From: DATIHT01 sp035480415
GTDB taxonomy: Bacteria > Patescibacteriota > Microgenomatia > Curtissbacterales > GWA2-41-24
Assembly (NCBI GenBank): GCA_035480415.1
Contig: DATIHT010000063.1
Location: 1 to 16,936 of the forward strand
Direction: 5' to 3'
DNA: 16,936 nucleotides
Positions 1-6,902 of this stretch are shown piece by piece. The notes under the pieces were generated by a model. It saw only the letters and a list, made by a program, of their open reading frames with translations. It had not been told where the DNA came from and did no database searches. Made by a program: the position numbers and the translations under genes. How positions within the stretch are numbered: the first letter of the stretch is position 1; the number at the start of each line of letters is the position of its first letter.

Positions 1-42
1 GGTGGGATTCCTGAAAAACTGACCAACCTCAGCTTAATCTAA
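1..42 (+). CDS. rpsJ: 3' end of upstream gene, probably ribosomal protein S10 (partial)
   Basis: Frame 1 is open from the window edge and reads GGIPEKLTNLSLI before TAA at 40-42. S10 normally precedes rplC in this operon, and bacterial S10 proteins end in a segment like LTNLSLPAGV followed by a short beta strand. The fragment LTNLSL fits that segment. If this is S10, it stops about ten residues earlier than usual, losing the last strand. Only 13 residues are visible, so the call rests mainly on gene order. A different gene ending here cannot be excluded. Confidence 0.45.
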   Translation, partial: GGIPEKLTNLSLI

Positions 43-80
43 GGAAGCCTACTTTTTTGTTACCAAAAAGAAAAAGATAT

Positions 81-896
81 ATGCCGTCATTATTAGGATT
101 AAAAGGAAATATGGAATCCCGCTACAACCAACGGGGTCAGCGCGTGCCAGTTACCATTTTACAGGTAGATCCTAACGTGGTTTTGGCAATCAAAGACCAA
201 AAAGTAGTAGTTGGTCTCGGCACAAAAAAGAAAATTAAAAAACCTCAAAACCATTTTGCGACAATTGCAGGTGCAATGCCAAGGTATATTAAGGAGATTA
301 AAAAAGAGGGTGAAATTAAAATTGGCGACAAAATAACAGTCGCCGCATTTGCACTCGGAGATGCAGTTAGAATAACCGGCACAACAAAAGGCCATGGGTT
401 TGCAGGCGGTATTAAAAGGCACGGATTTCATGGCGGACCAAAAACTCATGGACAATCAGACAGACACAGGGCGCCCGGTTCAATAGGTTCTGGAACCACA
501 CCGGGAAGAGTCTATAAAGGCAAAAGAATGGCTGGTCATTACGGAAATGTTCAATTTACTGTAACAGGACTGGAAGTATTGGCAATTGACCCAATGGCCA
601 ATTTACTTTTTGTAAAAGGGGCAGTTCCCGGGGCCAAAAACGGATTTGTAGTAATAGAAAAAACAGGTAAAGTGAAAAAATATGTAGCACCTCCGGAAGA
701 AAAGCCAAAAGAAGATGAAGAAGGCGAAGGCGAATCTAAAGAAGCCCGCCCGCCATCGACTGACGCCGAAGGCGCTGTCGGGCAGGCGAAAGGCCCAGAT
801 GAGCCAGACGGTCCAAAAGAAGAAAAGAAGGATGACAAAACAGAAAAGCCAAAAGAAGAAAAAGCAGAAGAAAAAAAGGACGATAAAAAGGAGTAA
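81..896 (+). CDS. rplC: 50S ribosomal protein L3 with long charged C-terminal tail
   Basis: L3 is an early-assembly large-subunit protein whose extended loop reaches towards the peptidyl transferase centre. The diagnostic loop is clear at residues about 103-155 (KGHGFAGGIKRHGFHGG, then THGQSDRHRAPGSIG and TPGRVYKGKRMAGHYG), followed by the LLFVKGAVPGA strand. I chose ATG at 81 because MPSLLGLKGNM aligns end to end with the family N-terminus (MIGLVGKKVGM type). An upstream TTG at 57 would add eight residues and has AAGGA at 41-45, eleven bases away, so it remains possible. The ribosomal core ends near residue 200. The remaining ~70 residues are Lys/Glu-rich and surely disordered, interrupted by a G/C-rich palindromic insert (bases 744-788). 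First complete gene of the operon; L4 follows after two bases. Confidence 0.96.
   Translation: MPSLLGLKGNMESRYNQRGQRVPVTILQVDPNVVLAIKDQKVVVGLGTKKKIKKPQNHFATIAGAMPRYIKEIKKEGEIKIGDKITVAAFALGDAVRITGTTKGHGFAGGIKRHGFHGGPKTHGQSDRHRAPGSIGSGTTPGRVYKGKRMAGHYGNVQFTVTGLEVLAIDPMANLLFVKGAVPGAKNGFVVIEKTGKVKKYVAPPEEKPKEDEEGEGESKEARPPSTDAEGAVGQAKGPDEPDGPKEEKKDDKTEKPKEEKAEEKKDDKKE
744..788 (+). repeat. REP-like G/C-rich imperfect palindrome inside rplC
   Basis: These 45 bases are strikingly G/C-rich against an A/G-rich, Lys/Glu-coding background. They form an imperfect hairpin centred on GCC-GAA-GGC (765-773), with outer arms CGCCCGCC and GGGCAGGCG. The element is a multiple of three and reads in frame as ARPPSTDAEGAVGQA, replacing the Lys/Glu-rich pattern on both sides. 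This is what an inserted dispersed palindromic repeat looks like, comparable in concept to Rickettsia palindromic elements within genes. No second copy is present in this window. Confidence 0.5.
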
Positions 897-898
897 AA

Positions 899-1609
899 AT
901 GGCAGAAGTAAAAAAAGTTACAAGTAAAAAAGAAACAGTAAAAATAGCTCCAAAGGCGGCAGTTAAAAAAGAAGCTGCACCAAAAACTGGAGGACTTACC
1001 TTGCAGGCATATGATATGACAGGTAAAAGTGCAGGAACAGTTACTTTGCCAAAAGAAGTCTTTGGCCAAAAACCAAACAAAAATCTTCTTGCACAAGCCA
1101 TTCGCGTTTATACGCTAAATTTATCGCCAACAACCGCAAACACTAAAACTAGGGGAGAAGTACGTGGTGGAGGAATCAAACCATGGAAACAAAAAGGTAC
1201 AGGAAGGGCACGAGCCGGTTCCAGAAGATCACCCCTTTGGGTTGGTGGAGGAATAACATTTGGTCCAAGAACAAAAGATACTAAACTCGCACTTCCTCAA
1301 AAAATGAAACAAAAAGCCCTCATATATGCACTTTCCCAAAAAGCTCAAGAAAGTCAGATAAAAGTAATTACAAACATAGAAAAAGCAGAAGCAAAAACCA
1401 AACCAATAGCAGCCCTCCTCAAAAATTTAGACATTAATAAAAATTCACTTTTGATAGTTTCAGAAAAAAGTAACAACTTAAAACTGGCAACACAAAACAT
1501 TAAAAATCTTCAGGTCGAAACAACTCAAAATATAAATGCATACGAAGTTATGAAAAATCATAACCTTCTTCTTTCAAAAGAATCAATTACAAAATTTGAA
1601 ACAAAATGA
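899..1609 (+). CDS. rplD: 50S ribosomal protein L4
   Basis: L4 binds 23S rRNA domain I and lines the exit tunnel; in enterobacteria it also autoregulates the S10 operon. The conserved tunnel loop is at residues about 85-119 (RGEVRGGGIKPWKQKGTGRARAGSRRSPLW). At 236 residues it is longer than the usual ~205, because of a Lys/Ala-rich N-terminal extension of about 30 residues before LTLQAYDMTG. The start has a good Shine-Dalgarno, AAGGAG at 885-891, five to six bases from ATG. Its TGA overlaps the rplW ATG in an ATGA junction. Nothing in the visible leader resembles the E. coli L4 target. Confidence 0.97.
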   Translation: MAEVKKVTSKKETVKIAPKAAVKKEAAPKTGGLTLQAYDMTGKSAGTVTLPKEVFGQKPNKNLLAQAIRVYTLNLSPTTANTKTRGEVRGGGIKPWKQKGTGRARAGSRRSPLWVGGGITFGPRTKDTKLALPQKMKQKALIYALSQKAQESQIKVITNIEKAEAKTKPIAALLKNLDINKNSLLIVSEKSNNLKLATQNIKNLQVETTQNINAYEVMKNHNLLLSKESITKFETK

Positions 1610-1965
1610 AAACACAAGATATAGTTAAAAAACCAATTCTTTCCGAAAAAGCCTACTTACTAATGGCAAAAGGTATGTACACTTTTTTAGTAGACAAAGC
1701 GGCAAGAAAAGAAGACATCAAAAAAATCGTTGCCAGGCAATTTTCGGTTTCTGTAGAAAAAGTAACGGTAACAAAAATACAGAAAAAAACAAAACGAATT
1801 GCAAAGTCTAGAAAAACAACAACTGTAGGGGGCGGCAAAAAAGCAACCGTCTGGCTAAAAAAAGGTCAGTCCATTGCAAGTCTTCTCCCAAAGGTAGAAA
1901 AGAAAAAGGTAACTAAAAAAAGTGGTGAAAAAGAAGTAGAAGTAAATCCAGAAGGGAAAGCATAA
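1606..1965 (+). CDS. rplW: 50S ribosomal protein L23
   Basis: L23 sits at the tunnel exit, where signal recognition particle and trigger factor dock. The N-terminus (MKTQDIVKKPILSEKAYLLM) and the core strand TYTFLVDKAARKEDIKKIV are typical, followed by VEKVTVTKIQKKTKRIAKSRK. At 119 residues it is some 20 longer than usual owing to a Lys/Glu/Val tail after about residue 95. Translation is probably coupled to rplD by the four-base overlap; no Shine-Dalgarno is visible before this ATG. Confidence 0.96.
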   Translation: MKTQDIVKKPILSEKAYLLMAKGMYTFLVDKAARKEDIKKIVARQFSVSVEKVTVTKIQKKTKRIAKSRKTTTVGGGKKATVWLKKGQSIASLLPKVEKKKVTKKSGEKEVEVNPEGKA

Positions 1966-1968
1966 AAA

Positions 1969-2790
1969 ATGTTAAAAACATATAAAGCAACGACACCAAC
2001 TCAAAGATTCAAATCAACACTTGTTTTTAGTGACATCACAAAAACTACGCCGGAAAAATCTTTGATAAGAAGGCTTTATAAAAGTGGTGGAAGGTCAAAT
2101 GGAAAAGTAACAGTAAGGGGAATCAGTGGAGGCCACAAGCAATATTTAAGGCTTATTGATTTCAAAAGAAACAAAAAAGAAGTAGTGGCAAAAGTAGCTG
2201 CAATTGAATACGATCCAAACAGAACAGCAAATATTGCCCTCCTTCACTACAAGGACGGAGAAAAAAGATATATTCTTGCTCCCAATGGTCTTACGGTCGG
2301 AACTGAGGTAAAATCCTCTGACTCTGCTCCAATTAAGCCTGGTAACTCTCTTCCAATCGGTAAAATGCCAATTGGGACCATCGTCCATAACATAGAACTT
2401 ACCCCAGGCAGAGGCGGCCAAATTGTAAGAAGCGCTGGAACAGGTGCAATAATTGCAGCCAGAGAAGGCAATTGGGTACATGTAAAACTTCCATCAAAAG
2501 AGGTAAGAAGAATTCATGTTTCTAGTTTTGCAACGGTTGGCCAAGTCGGAAACTTAGATTGGAAAAATGTTGTTATTGGAAAAGCAGGAAGAATGCGCCA
2601 CATGGGAAGAAAAGGAAAAGTTAGGGGTGTCGCAATGGACCCAGGTTCTCATCCGCATGGTGGAGGAGAAGCAAAATCTGGAACGGGTATGCATCCAAAG
2701 ACTCCATGGGGTAAACCGGCAATGGGTAAAAAAACAAGAAACCGAAACAAGCCGTCAAGTAGATTCATAATCGAAAGGAAAAGGAAATAA
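1969..2790 (+). CDS. rplB: 50S ribosomal protein L2
   Basis: L2 is required for subunit association and supports the peptidyl transferase centre. Length (273) is the family norm. The OB-like domain (RGISGGHKQYLRLIDF at 50-65) is followed by the SH3-like domain (SAGTGAIIAAREGNWVHVKLPSKEVR at 155-180). The invariant loop PGSHPHGGGE is at 225-234, containing the conserved histidine (His-228), then KTPWGKPAMGKKTRNRNK. It follows rplW by three bases with only a weak, distant purine run as a ribosome-binding site. Confidence 0.98.
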   Translation: MLKTYKATTPTQRFKSTLVFSDITKTTPEKSLIRRLYKSGGRSNGKVTVRGISGGHKQYLRLIDFKRNKKEVVAKVAAIEYDPNRTANIALLHYKDGEKRYILAPNGLTVGTEVKSSDSAPIKPGNSLPIGKMPIGTIVHNIELTPGRGGQIVRSAGTGAIIAAREGNWVHVKLPSKEVRRIHVSSFATVGQVGNLDWKNVVIGKAGRMRHMGRKGKVRGVAMDPGSHPHGGGEAKSGTGMHPKTPWGKPAMGKKTRNRNKPSSRFIIERKRK

Positions 2791-2812
2791 AAAAAAGCTT
2801 TTCTTTGAAAAA

Positions 2813-3097
2813 ATGAGCAGATCAAGCAAAAAAGGTCCATACGTGGACGAAAAATTATTAAAAAAAGTAATGGCTCAAAAGCAGTCAGGTCAAAAGGCAG
2901 CAATCAAAACATGGGCAAGAGCAAGCCAGATACCGCCGGAATTTGTAAACCACACATTTTCAGTTCACAACGGCAGAGCATTTACAAATGTGTTCATCTC
3001 AGAACCAATGGTGGGTCACAGGCTTGGTGAGTTTTCACCAACCAGAGTTTTTAGAGGCCATGGCAAAATAACAGAGAAAGCGACGGCAAAGAAATAA
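2813..3097 (+). CDS. rpsS: 30S ribosomal protein S19
   Basis: S19 forms the head of the small subunit with S13 and contacts the A-site finger. The family signature is complete: SRSSKKGPYVDEKLLKKV at the N-terminus, KTWARASQIPPEFVNHTFSVHNG in the middle, and GHRLGEFSPTRVFRGH near the C-terminus. Length of 94 is normal. The 22-base gap after rplB is A-rich with an AAAAGCTTTT palindrome but no clear Shine-Dalgarno. rplV starts two bases after its stop. Confidence 0.97.
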   Translation: MSRSSKKGPYVDEKLLKKVMAQKQSGQKAAIKTWARASQIPPEFVNHTFSVHNGRAFTNVFISEPMVGHRLGEFSPTRVFRGHGKITEKATAKK

Positions 3098-3098
3098 C

Positions 3099-3524
3099 AT
3101 GGAAGTAACAGCAACGGCAAAAAACATTGGAATATCAGAAAAAAAGATGAAGTTTTTAATCGACCAAATCAAAAAGATGGGTCCGCAGCAAGCAATAGCT
3201 ATTTTAGACTTCACCCCAAAAGCATCAAGTATGCCTCTTAAAAAGGCGATAGCATCTGCAATGGCAAATGCGAAAAACAACCTGGGGTTAGAAGAGAGTA
3301 CGCTAAAGTTTAAATCTATATTTACAACAAGAGGGCCAATGGCCAAACGATTCAGGCCGGTATCAAGAGGCAGGGCACACGCAATATTAAAAAGATCAAG
3401 TCACGTAACAATAACTTTAGAAGGAGAACAGAAAAAAGAAGTATCAAAGGTGTCACAAGTATCAGATGTATCAAAGGAAGGGGGTACGACTAAAGACAAA
3501 GGACTAAAGACTAAAGCAAAATAA
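3099..3524 (+). CDS. rplV: 50S ribosomal protein L22 with repeat-derived tail
   Basis: L22 stabilises the 50S particle and its beta hairpin lines the exit tunnel. The fold starts with VTATAKNIGISEKKMKFLID and ends with GPMAKRFRPVSRGRAHAI followed by ILKRSSHVTITLEG, all canonical. The standard protein would finish near residue 110. The remaining ~30 residues are low complexity and built from short units: VSK-VSQ-VSD-VSK, encoded by repeated GTATCA-type units, then KDKGLKTKAK, encoded by GACTAAA-type units. The repeat continues past the stop codon into the rpsC leader. The core is certain; the tail looks recently added and is unlikely to be conserved. Confidence 0.96.
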   Translation: MEVTATAKNIGISEKKMKFLIDQIKKMGPQQAIAILDFTPKASSMPLKKAIASAMANAKNNLGLEESTLKFKSIFTTRGPMAKRFRPVSRGRAHAILKRSSHVTITLEGEQKKEVSKVSQVSDVSKEGGTTKDKGLKTKAK

Positions 3525-3557
3525 GCGTTAGTCGATAGTCGTTAGTCAATTGTAGTC
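3488..3557 (+). repeat. GACTAA / TTAGTC repeat tract with stem-loop spanning the rplV stop
   Basis: GACTAA occurs at 3488, 3502 and 3509, and its reverse complement TTAGTC or TAGTC at 3528, 3536, 3542 and 3553. Bases 3502-3514 pair with 3528-3540 in an 11-of-13 stem with a 13-base loop that contains the rplV TAA. The tract reaches eight bases from the rpsC ATG and leaves no Shine-Dalgarno. It may be a dispersed repeat, or a folded spacer that uncouples rpsC from rplV. There is no U-run, so it is not an intrinsic terminator. Confidence 0.6.
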
Positions 3558-3564
3558 ATATCAA

Positions 3565-4203
3565 ATGGGACAAAAAGTTAATCCGATAGGATTCAGAATT
3601 GGAACCGTATACACCTGGAGTTCACGCTGGTTTGCGCAAAAGCCTCAGGTCTATGCGCAGCAACTTTTAGAAGATCAACAAATAAGAAAATATCTTATGC
3701 AAAACTTAAGAGCAGCGGGAATCTCCAAAGTAGAAATCGAAAGGTCATTCGATAAAAGGACAATTTTTGTTCATGTTTCGAGACCAGGTGTTGCAATAGG
3801 CAGAGGCGGTACGGGTATCGAACAGCTAAAAACGAATTTGCTTAAAAAATTCAAAATTAAAGACGCAGGCAAATTGGACATAAGGTTTGAAGAAATAAAA
3901 GCACCAGATCTGGACGCTTATTTGGTTGCTGTGAATATTGCGGATCAGCTAATGCGCAGAATTCCTTTTAAAAGAATTATGAATCAGTCTTTGGAAAGAG
4001 TTAAAAGATCAGGTGCCAAAGGAGTCAGAATTTCCCTTGCAGGAAGACTGGGCGGTTCAGAAATTGCCAGGCGGGAAACCTTAAAAGATGGCGCAATTCC
4101 GCTGCACACGATAAGGGCAGTAATTGATTTTGCAAAAGTAGACGCACAAGTTCCTAAGGCTGGAATCATCGGAATTAAAGTCTGGATATGTAAAAACGAA
4201 TAA
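3565..4203 (+). CDS. rpsC: 30S ribosomal protein S3
   Basis: S3 forms part of the mRNA entry channel on the small-subunit head. The N-terminus MGQKVNPIGFRIG is invariant for the family. A type II KH domain follows, with its GxxG-type loop at IGRGGTGIEQLK (residues 78-89). The C-terminal domain carries GVRISLAGRLGGSEIARRE and IPLHTIRAVIDFA. At 212 residues it is at the shorter end of the range and lacks the basic tail of some homologues. It is preceded by the repeat tract described at 3488-3557. Confidence 0.97.
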   Translation: MGQKVNPIGFRIGTVYTWSSRWFAQKPQVYAQQLLEDQQIRKYLMQNLRAAGISKVEIERSFDKRTIFVHVSRPGVAIGRGGTGIEQLKTNLLKKFKIKDAGKLDIRFEEIKAPDLDAYLVAVNIADQLMRRIPFKRIMNQSLERVKRSGAKGVRISLAGRLGGSEIARRETLKDGAIPLHTIRAVIDFAKVDAQVPKAGIIGIKVWICKNE

Positions 4204-4211
4204 AGAAAAAT

Positions 4212-4616
4212 ATGTTAGCGCCAAAAAGAGCAAAATTTAGAAAGCAATTTAGAAACAGAAGAAAAGGTATCGCAACCCGCGGGACAACAATAGCTTTTGG
4301 TTCGTATGGCTTAAAAAGCGAAGAATCTGCTTGGATAACGGCAAGACAAATTGAAGCAGCTCGTCGTGCAATGACACATTACACCAAAAGAGGCGGTCGT
4401 ATTTGGATTAGGATTTTTCCGGACAAACCAGTAACTAAAAAACCGGCAGAGACCAGAATGGGTTCAGGAAAAGGAGAAGTAGAAGAATATGTAGCAGTTA
4501 TAAAGCCTGGAGTTGTTCTTTTTGAAATGGGAGCTGTAGAAAAAAGTGTTGCGGAAGAAGCAATGAGGCTTGCCGCTCATAAATTGCCAGTAAAAACAAG
4601 ATTCATATCAAAATAA
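4212..4616 (+). CDS. rplP: 50S ribosomal protein L16
   Basis: L16 organises the A-site tRNA elbow region of the large subunit. The start MLAPKRAKFRKQFR, the central RQIEAARRAMTHYTKRGGRIWIRIFPDKPVTKKPAETRMG and the SGKGEVEEYVAVIKPG segment with the conserved Arg/Gly loop (82-88) are all as expected. Length 134 is standard. The gap of eight bases from rpsC has no Shine-Dalgarno. The 42-base gap to rpmC contains a short AGCTT...AAGCT inverted repeat of doubtful meaning. Confidence 0.97.
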   Translation: MLAPKRAKFRKQFRNRRKGIATRGTTIAFGSYGLKSEESAWITARQIEAARRAMTHYTKRGGRIWIRIFPDKPVTKKPAETRMGSGKGEVEEYVAVIKPGVVLFEMGAVEKSVAEEAMRLAAHKLPVKTRFISK

Positions 4617-4658
4617 GAGAGCTTATTCGAAGAAAAGCTTTGCTTATTAAATATAAAC

Positions 4659-4889
4659 ATGAAGAAAAAAGATTTAGAAGAATTAAAAAATAAAAATATC
4701 GATCAATTAAAAAAATTGATATCAGAGCAGGAAAAAGAAATAGGAAATAGCAAGTTCGAAAGCGAAAGCAAAACTAAAAATGTTCATGTCCTTTCGAAAA
4801 AAAGAAAAGACATCGCAAGAGCGTTCACGGTTTTAAGTATGAAACAATTACAAGAAACAAAAAACAAGGAGGCAAAAATTGAAAAGTAA
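4659..4889 (+). CDS. rpmC: 50S ribosomal protein L29
   Basis: L29 is a small two-helix protein beside L23 at the tunnel exit. The N-terminal helix DLEELKNKNIDQLKKLISEQEKEI and the C-terminal SKKRKDIARAFTVLSMKQL correspond to the two helices, and KRKDIARAFTVL matches the family's RRDIARILTIL region. At 76 residues it has a slightly long, Ser/Lys-rich linker between helices (about 30-45). Position between rplP and rpsQ supports the call. Its end overlaps rpsQ by eleven bases. Confidence 0.93.
   Translation: MKKKDLEELKNKNIDQLKKLISEQEKEIGNSKFESESKTKNVHVLSKKRKDIARAFTVLSMKQLQETKNKEAKIEK
4866..4872 (+). promoter_or_regulatory. Shine-Dalgarno fixing the TTG start of rpsQ
   Basis: AAGGAGG lies six bases upstream of TTG at 4879, inside the end of rpmC. 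This strong site supports a TTG start with an eleven-base overlap rather than any later codon. Confidence 0.85.
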
Positions 4890-5106
4890 AATCGGAGTAG
4901 TAGACTCAACAAAAATGCAAAAAACTGTTGTTGTTAAAGTTATAGAAAAAGTAAAACATTCTTTCTATAAAAAATTAATAACAAAAACAACCCGTTTCAA
5001 AGCCCACAACGAAATGGGTGTACAAACTGGGCAAACAGTAAAAATAGTAGAAACAAAACCAATTTCAAAAGAAGTCCACTATAAAGTGGAGGAGGTTATT
5101 AAGTAA
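4879..5106 (+). CDS. rpsQ: 30S ribosomal protein S17
   Basis: S17 is a primary 16S rRNA binder with an OB fold. The sequence KSKIGVVDSTKMQKTVVVKV followed by HSFYKKLITKTTRFKAHNE and the GQTVKIVETKPISKEVHYKV strand is typical; length 75 is slightly short, trimmed at the C-terminus. The start is TTG, supported by AAGGAGG six bases upstream and by homology (KxGxVVSxKMxKTVVV). Its TAA shares one base with the rplN ATG (TAATG), and rplN has its own GGAGG inside the rpsQ end. Confidence 0.95.
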   Translation: MKSKIGVVDSTKMQKTVVVKVIEKVKHSFYKKLITKTTRFKAHNEMGVQTGQTVKIVETKPISKEVHYKVEEVIK

Positions 5107-5474
5107 TGCTTGCACCAAGGTCAGTATTAAAAGTTGCAGATAACAGCGGAGCAAAAAGTCTCTACATCATTGGCAGAGGAAAAGGTACTGGAAAAAGATT
5201 TGTAAAACTTGGTGATATCGCCACTTGTGTTGTCCGGGGTGCAAACCCAATCGGTCAGGTTAAAGACCATGAAAAAGTGAAAGCTGTAATTGTCAGAACC
5301 AGAAAAGAGACAAGAAGAAAAGATGGTTCATACATCCGGTTCTCAGACAATGCCGCAGTAATCATTGACGCCAACGGAGTACCAAGAGGAACCAGGGTCT
5401 TCGGGCCAATTGCTCAGGAAATTAAAAACAGAGGTTTCAATAAAATAGCGTCACTCGCCAAGGAGGTAATTTAA
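5106..5474 (+). CDS. rplN: 50S ribosomal protein L14
   Basis: L14 sits at the subunit interface and forms bridges to 16S rRNA. All family blocks are present: SVLKVADNSGAKSLYIIG, VKLGDIATCVVRGANP, VKAVIVRTRKETRRKDGSYIRFSDNAAVI and PRGTRVFGPIAQEIK. Length 122 is exact for the family. The N-terminus MLAPRSVLKV is a variant of the usual MIQxxSxLxV. GGAGG at 5091-5095 serves the start, and the stop overlaps rplX by one base. Confidence 0.98.
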   Translation: MLAPRSVLKVADNSGAKSLYIIGRGKGTGKRFVKLGDIATCVVRGANPIGQVKDHEKVKAVIVRTRKETRRKDGSYIRFSDNAAVIIDANGVPRGTRVFGPIAQEIKNRGFNKIASLAKEVI

Positions 5475-5779
5475 TGTTCAAATACAAAGTAGGAGATCAG
5501 GTACAAGTAACAACAGGTAAAGACAAAAGCAAAAAAGGCAAAATAGAAAAGGTTCTAACAAAAGAAAATAAAATTATAGTTTCTGGTGTCAATCTTTATA
5601 AAAGACACAGAAAAGTAAGCGCAAATCAACCTGCTGGTATTTACGAAATTACCAGGCCCATGTTGGCATCAAAAGTCGCAATTATCTGTCCTAAGTGCAA
5701 CAAGTTAACAAGAGTAGGTTTCAAAATAGAAGGTAAAACAAAAGTCAGAGTTTGCAAAAAATGTAAAGGACAAATATGA
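5474..5779 (+). CDS. rplX: 50S ribosomal protein L24
   Basis: L24 is an assembly initiator of the large subunit. A KOW motif occupies residues 5-40 (VGDQVQVTTGKDKSKKGKIEKV), followed by VNLYKRHRK. The C-terminal half carries a four-cysteine knuckle, Cys72-x2-Cys75 and Cys94-x2-Cys97, the zinc-type form common in many bacteria. The start has AAGGAGG about six bases upstream. The stop overlaps rplE by four bases (ATGA). Confidence 0.97.
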   Translation: MFKYKVGDQVQVTTGKDKSKKGKIEKVLTKENKIIVSGVNLYKRHRKVSANQPAGIYEITRPMLASKVAIICPKCNKLTRVGFKIEGKTKVRVCKKCKGQI

Positions 5780-6327
5780 CGAACACGATAAATATTGTAG
5801 ACAAATATAAAAAAGAAGTAATGCCAAAACTGAAAGAAGAATTCAGTCTTAAAAACGACATGGCAGTACCATACATCGAGAAAATTGTTTTGAATATGGG
5901 CCTTGCAGAAGCATCCAGCAGTAAGGATGTTTTGGAAAAAGCAACAGATCAGCTGGCAACCATCGCTGGACAAAAACCCAGAATAACAACAGCAAAAAAA
6001 GCTATCTCAAGCTTTAAACTTAGAGAGGGCGACAAAATTGGCCTAATGGTAACACTAAGAGATAAAAAAGCGTGGAGTTTTATGCAAAAGTTTGTTGCAA
6101 TTGTTATGCCAAGAATGAGAGACTTCCGTGGATTAAACGAAACAAAGTTTGATAAAGCCGGAAATTACAGTATTGGAATAACAGAGCAGATTCTTTTTCC
6201 GGAAATAGATTATTCAAAAATAGACAAAATTAGAGGACTAGTGATAAGTTTTGTTATTAAAAAAAGTGATCCGGCAAAATCTAAAAGGTTCATGGAACTC
6301 TTAGGCGTTCCTTTTAGAAAGGCATAG
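5776..6327 (+). CDS. rplE: 50S ribosomal protein L5
   Basis: L5 binds 5S rRNA and touches the P-site tRNA. Typical blocks are YIEKIVLNMGLAEA near residue 35, ATIAGQKPRITTAKKAISSFKLREGDKIGLMVTLR from about 67, and MPRMRDFRGL plus NYSIGITEQILFPEI in the C-terminal half. Length 183 is standard. AAAGGA lies about five bases before the ATG, which overlaps the rplX stop. rpsN follows after two bases. Confidence 0.97.
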   Translation: MTNTINIVDKYKKEVMPKLKEEFSLKNDMAVPYIEKIVLNMGLAEASSSKDVLEKATDQLATIAGQKPRITTAKKAISSFKLREGDKIGLMVTLRDKKAWSFMQKFVAIVMPRMRDFRGLNETKFDKAGNYSIGITEQILFPEIDYSKIDKIRGLVISFVIKKSDPAKSKRFMELLGVPFRKA

Positions 6328-6329
6328 TT

Positions 6330-6515
6330 ATGGCAAAAACGTCAAAAATAGTTAAAAACAACAAAGTTCAAAAGTTCGAAGTAAGGCACGTAAACAGATG
6401 TCATATTTGTGGCAGGCCAAGAGCATATCTTAGAAGATTTGGCATTTGTCGTTTATGTTTCAGAGATTTAGTCCACCGAGGAGAGATCCCCGGCGTAAAG
6501 AAAGCGAGTTGGTAA
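6330..6515 (+). CDS. rpsN: 30S ribosomal protein S14, zinc-binding short form
   Basis: S14 completes the head of the small subunit near S3 and S10. At 61 residues this is the short zinc-ribbon (type Z) form: Cys24-x2-Cys27, Cys40-x2-Cys43, with the invariant CHICGRPRAYLRRFGICRLC and a C-terminal GEIPGVKKASW. A weak AAAGG lies seven bases upstream. The four intact cysteines suggest zinc dependence; a zinc-independent paralogue, if any, lies outside the window. Confidence 0.97.
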   Translation: MAKTSKIVKNNKVQKFEVRHVNRCHICGRPRAYLRRFGICRLCFRDLVHRGEIPGVKKASW

Positions 6516-6518
6516 TCT

Positions 6519-6893
6519 ATGGACCCTATTGCAGATTTATTAATATCAATAAAAAACGGCTACATGGCAAAAAGAAAAGATGTGAGTGCACCTTATTCAA
6601 AGTTTAAGTTTGCAGTAGCCAAAGTCTTAGAAAGCGAAAATTTCGTAGGAAAAGTCGAAGAAGCAGACAGATCAATAAACATAGAGCTAATTTACGAAAA
6701 TGGCAAGCCGAAAATTTCACAGGTCAAAAAGGTTTCTAAATTAGGACTAAGGGTTTACGCAAAAAGCAAAAATATAAAAACAATCAGGGGAGGAAGAGGT
6801 ATGACCATTGTTTCAACCTCAAAAGGACTAATGAGCGGTAAGCAAGCAAGGAGTCAGAAATTAGGAGGGGAGGTTATTTGCCAGATTTGGTAA
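6519..6893 (+). CDS. rpsH: 30S ribosomal protein S8
   Basis: S8 binds helix 21 of 16S rRNA and in E. coli represses the spc operon by binding a leader mimic near rplE. The N-terminal DPIADLLISIKNGYMAKRKDVSAPYSKFK and the C-terminal block TIRGGRGMTIVSTSKGLMSGKQAR are diagnostic; it ends in GGEVICQIW, the usual core strand. Length 124 is slightly below the norm. No Shine-Dalgarno precedes it, and I could not identify an S8 target mimic near rplE by eye. Confidence 0.97.
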   Translation: MDPIADLLISIKNGYMAKRKDVSAPYSKFKFAVAKVLESENFVGKVEEADRSINIELIYENGKPKISQVKKVSKLGLRVYAKSKNIKTIRGGRGMTIVSTSKGLMSGKQARSQKLGGEVICQIW

Positions 6894-6902
6894 ATAAATT
6901 CT

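Noticed and set aside
551..1101. Long minus-strand open frames opposite rplC and rplD (181 and 121 codons)
   Set aside because: They are antisense to the Lys/Glu-rich tail; their Phe/Ser/Cys-rich products are the mirror of A-rich codons and resemble no protein.
2146..2481. Minus-strand frame of 111 codons opposite rplB
   Set aside because: It lies wholly within a certain L2 gene and has no ribosome-binding site or recognisable product.
3488..3557. Possible CRISPR array
   Set aside because: Units are only 6-7 bases, in both orientations, without spacers of constant length, and no cas gene is near.
4617..4658. Promoter or regulatory hairpin between rplP and rpmC
   Set aside because: The AGCTT/AAGCT stem is only five pairs, and no paired -35/-10 elements reach a useful match.
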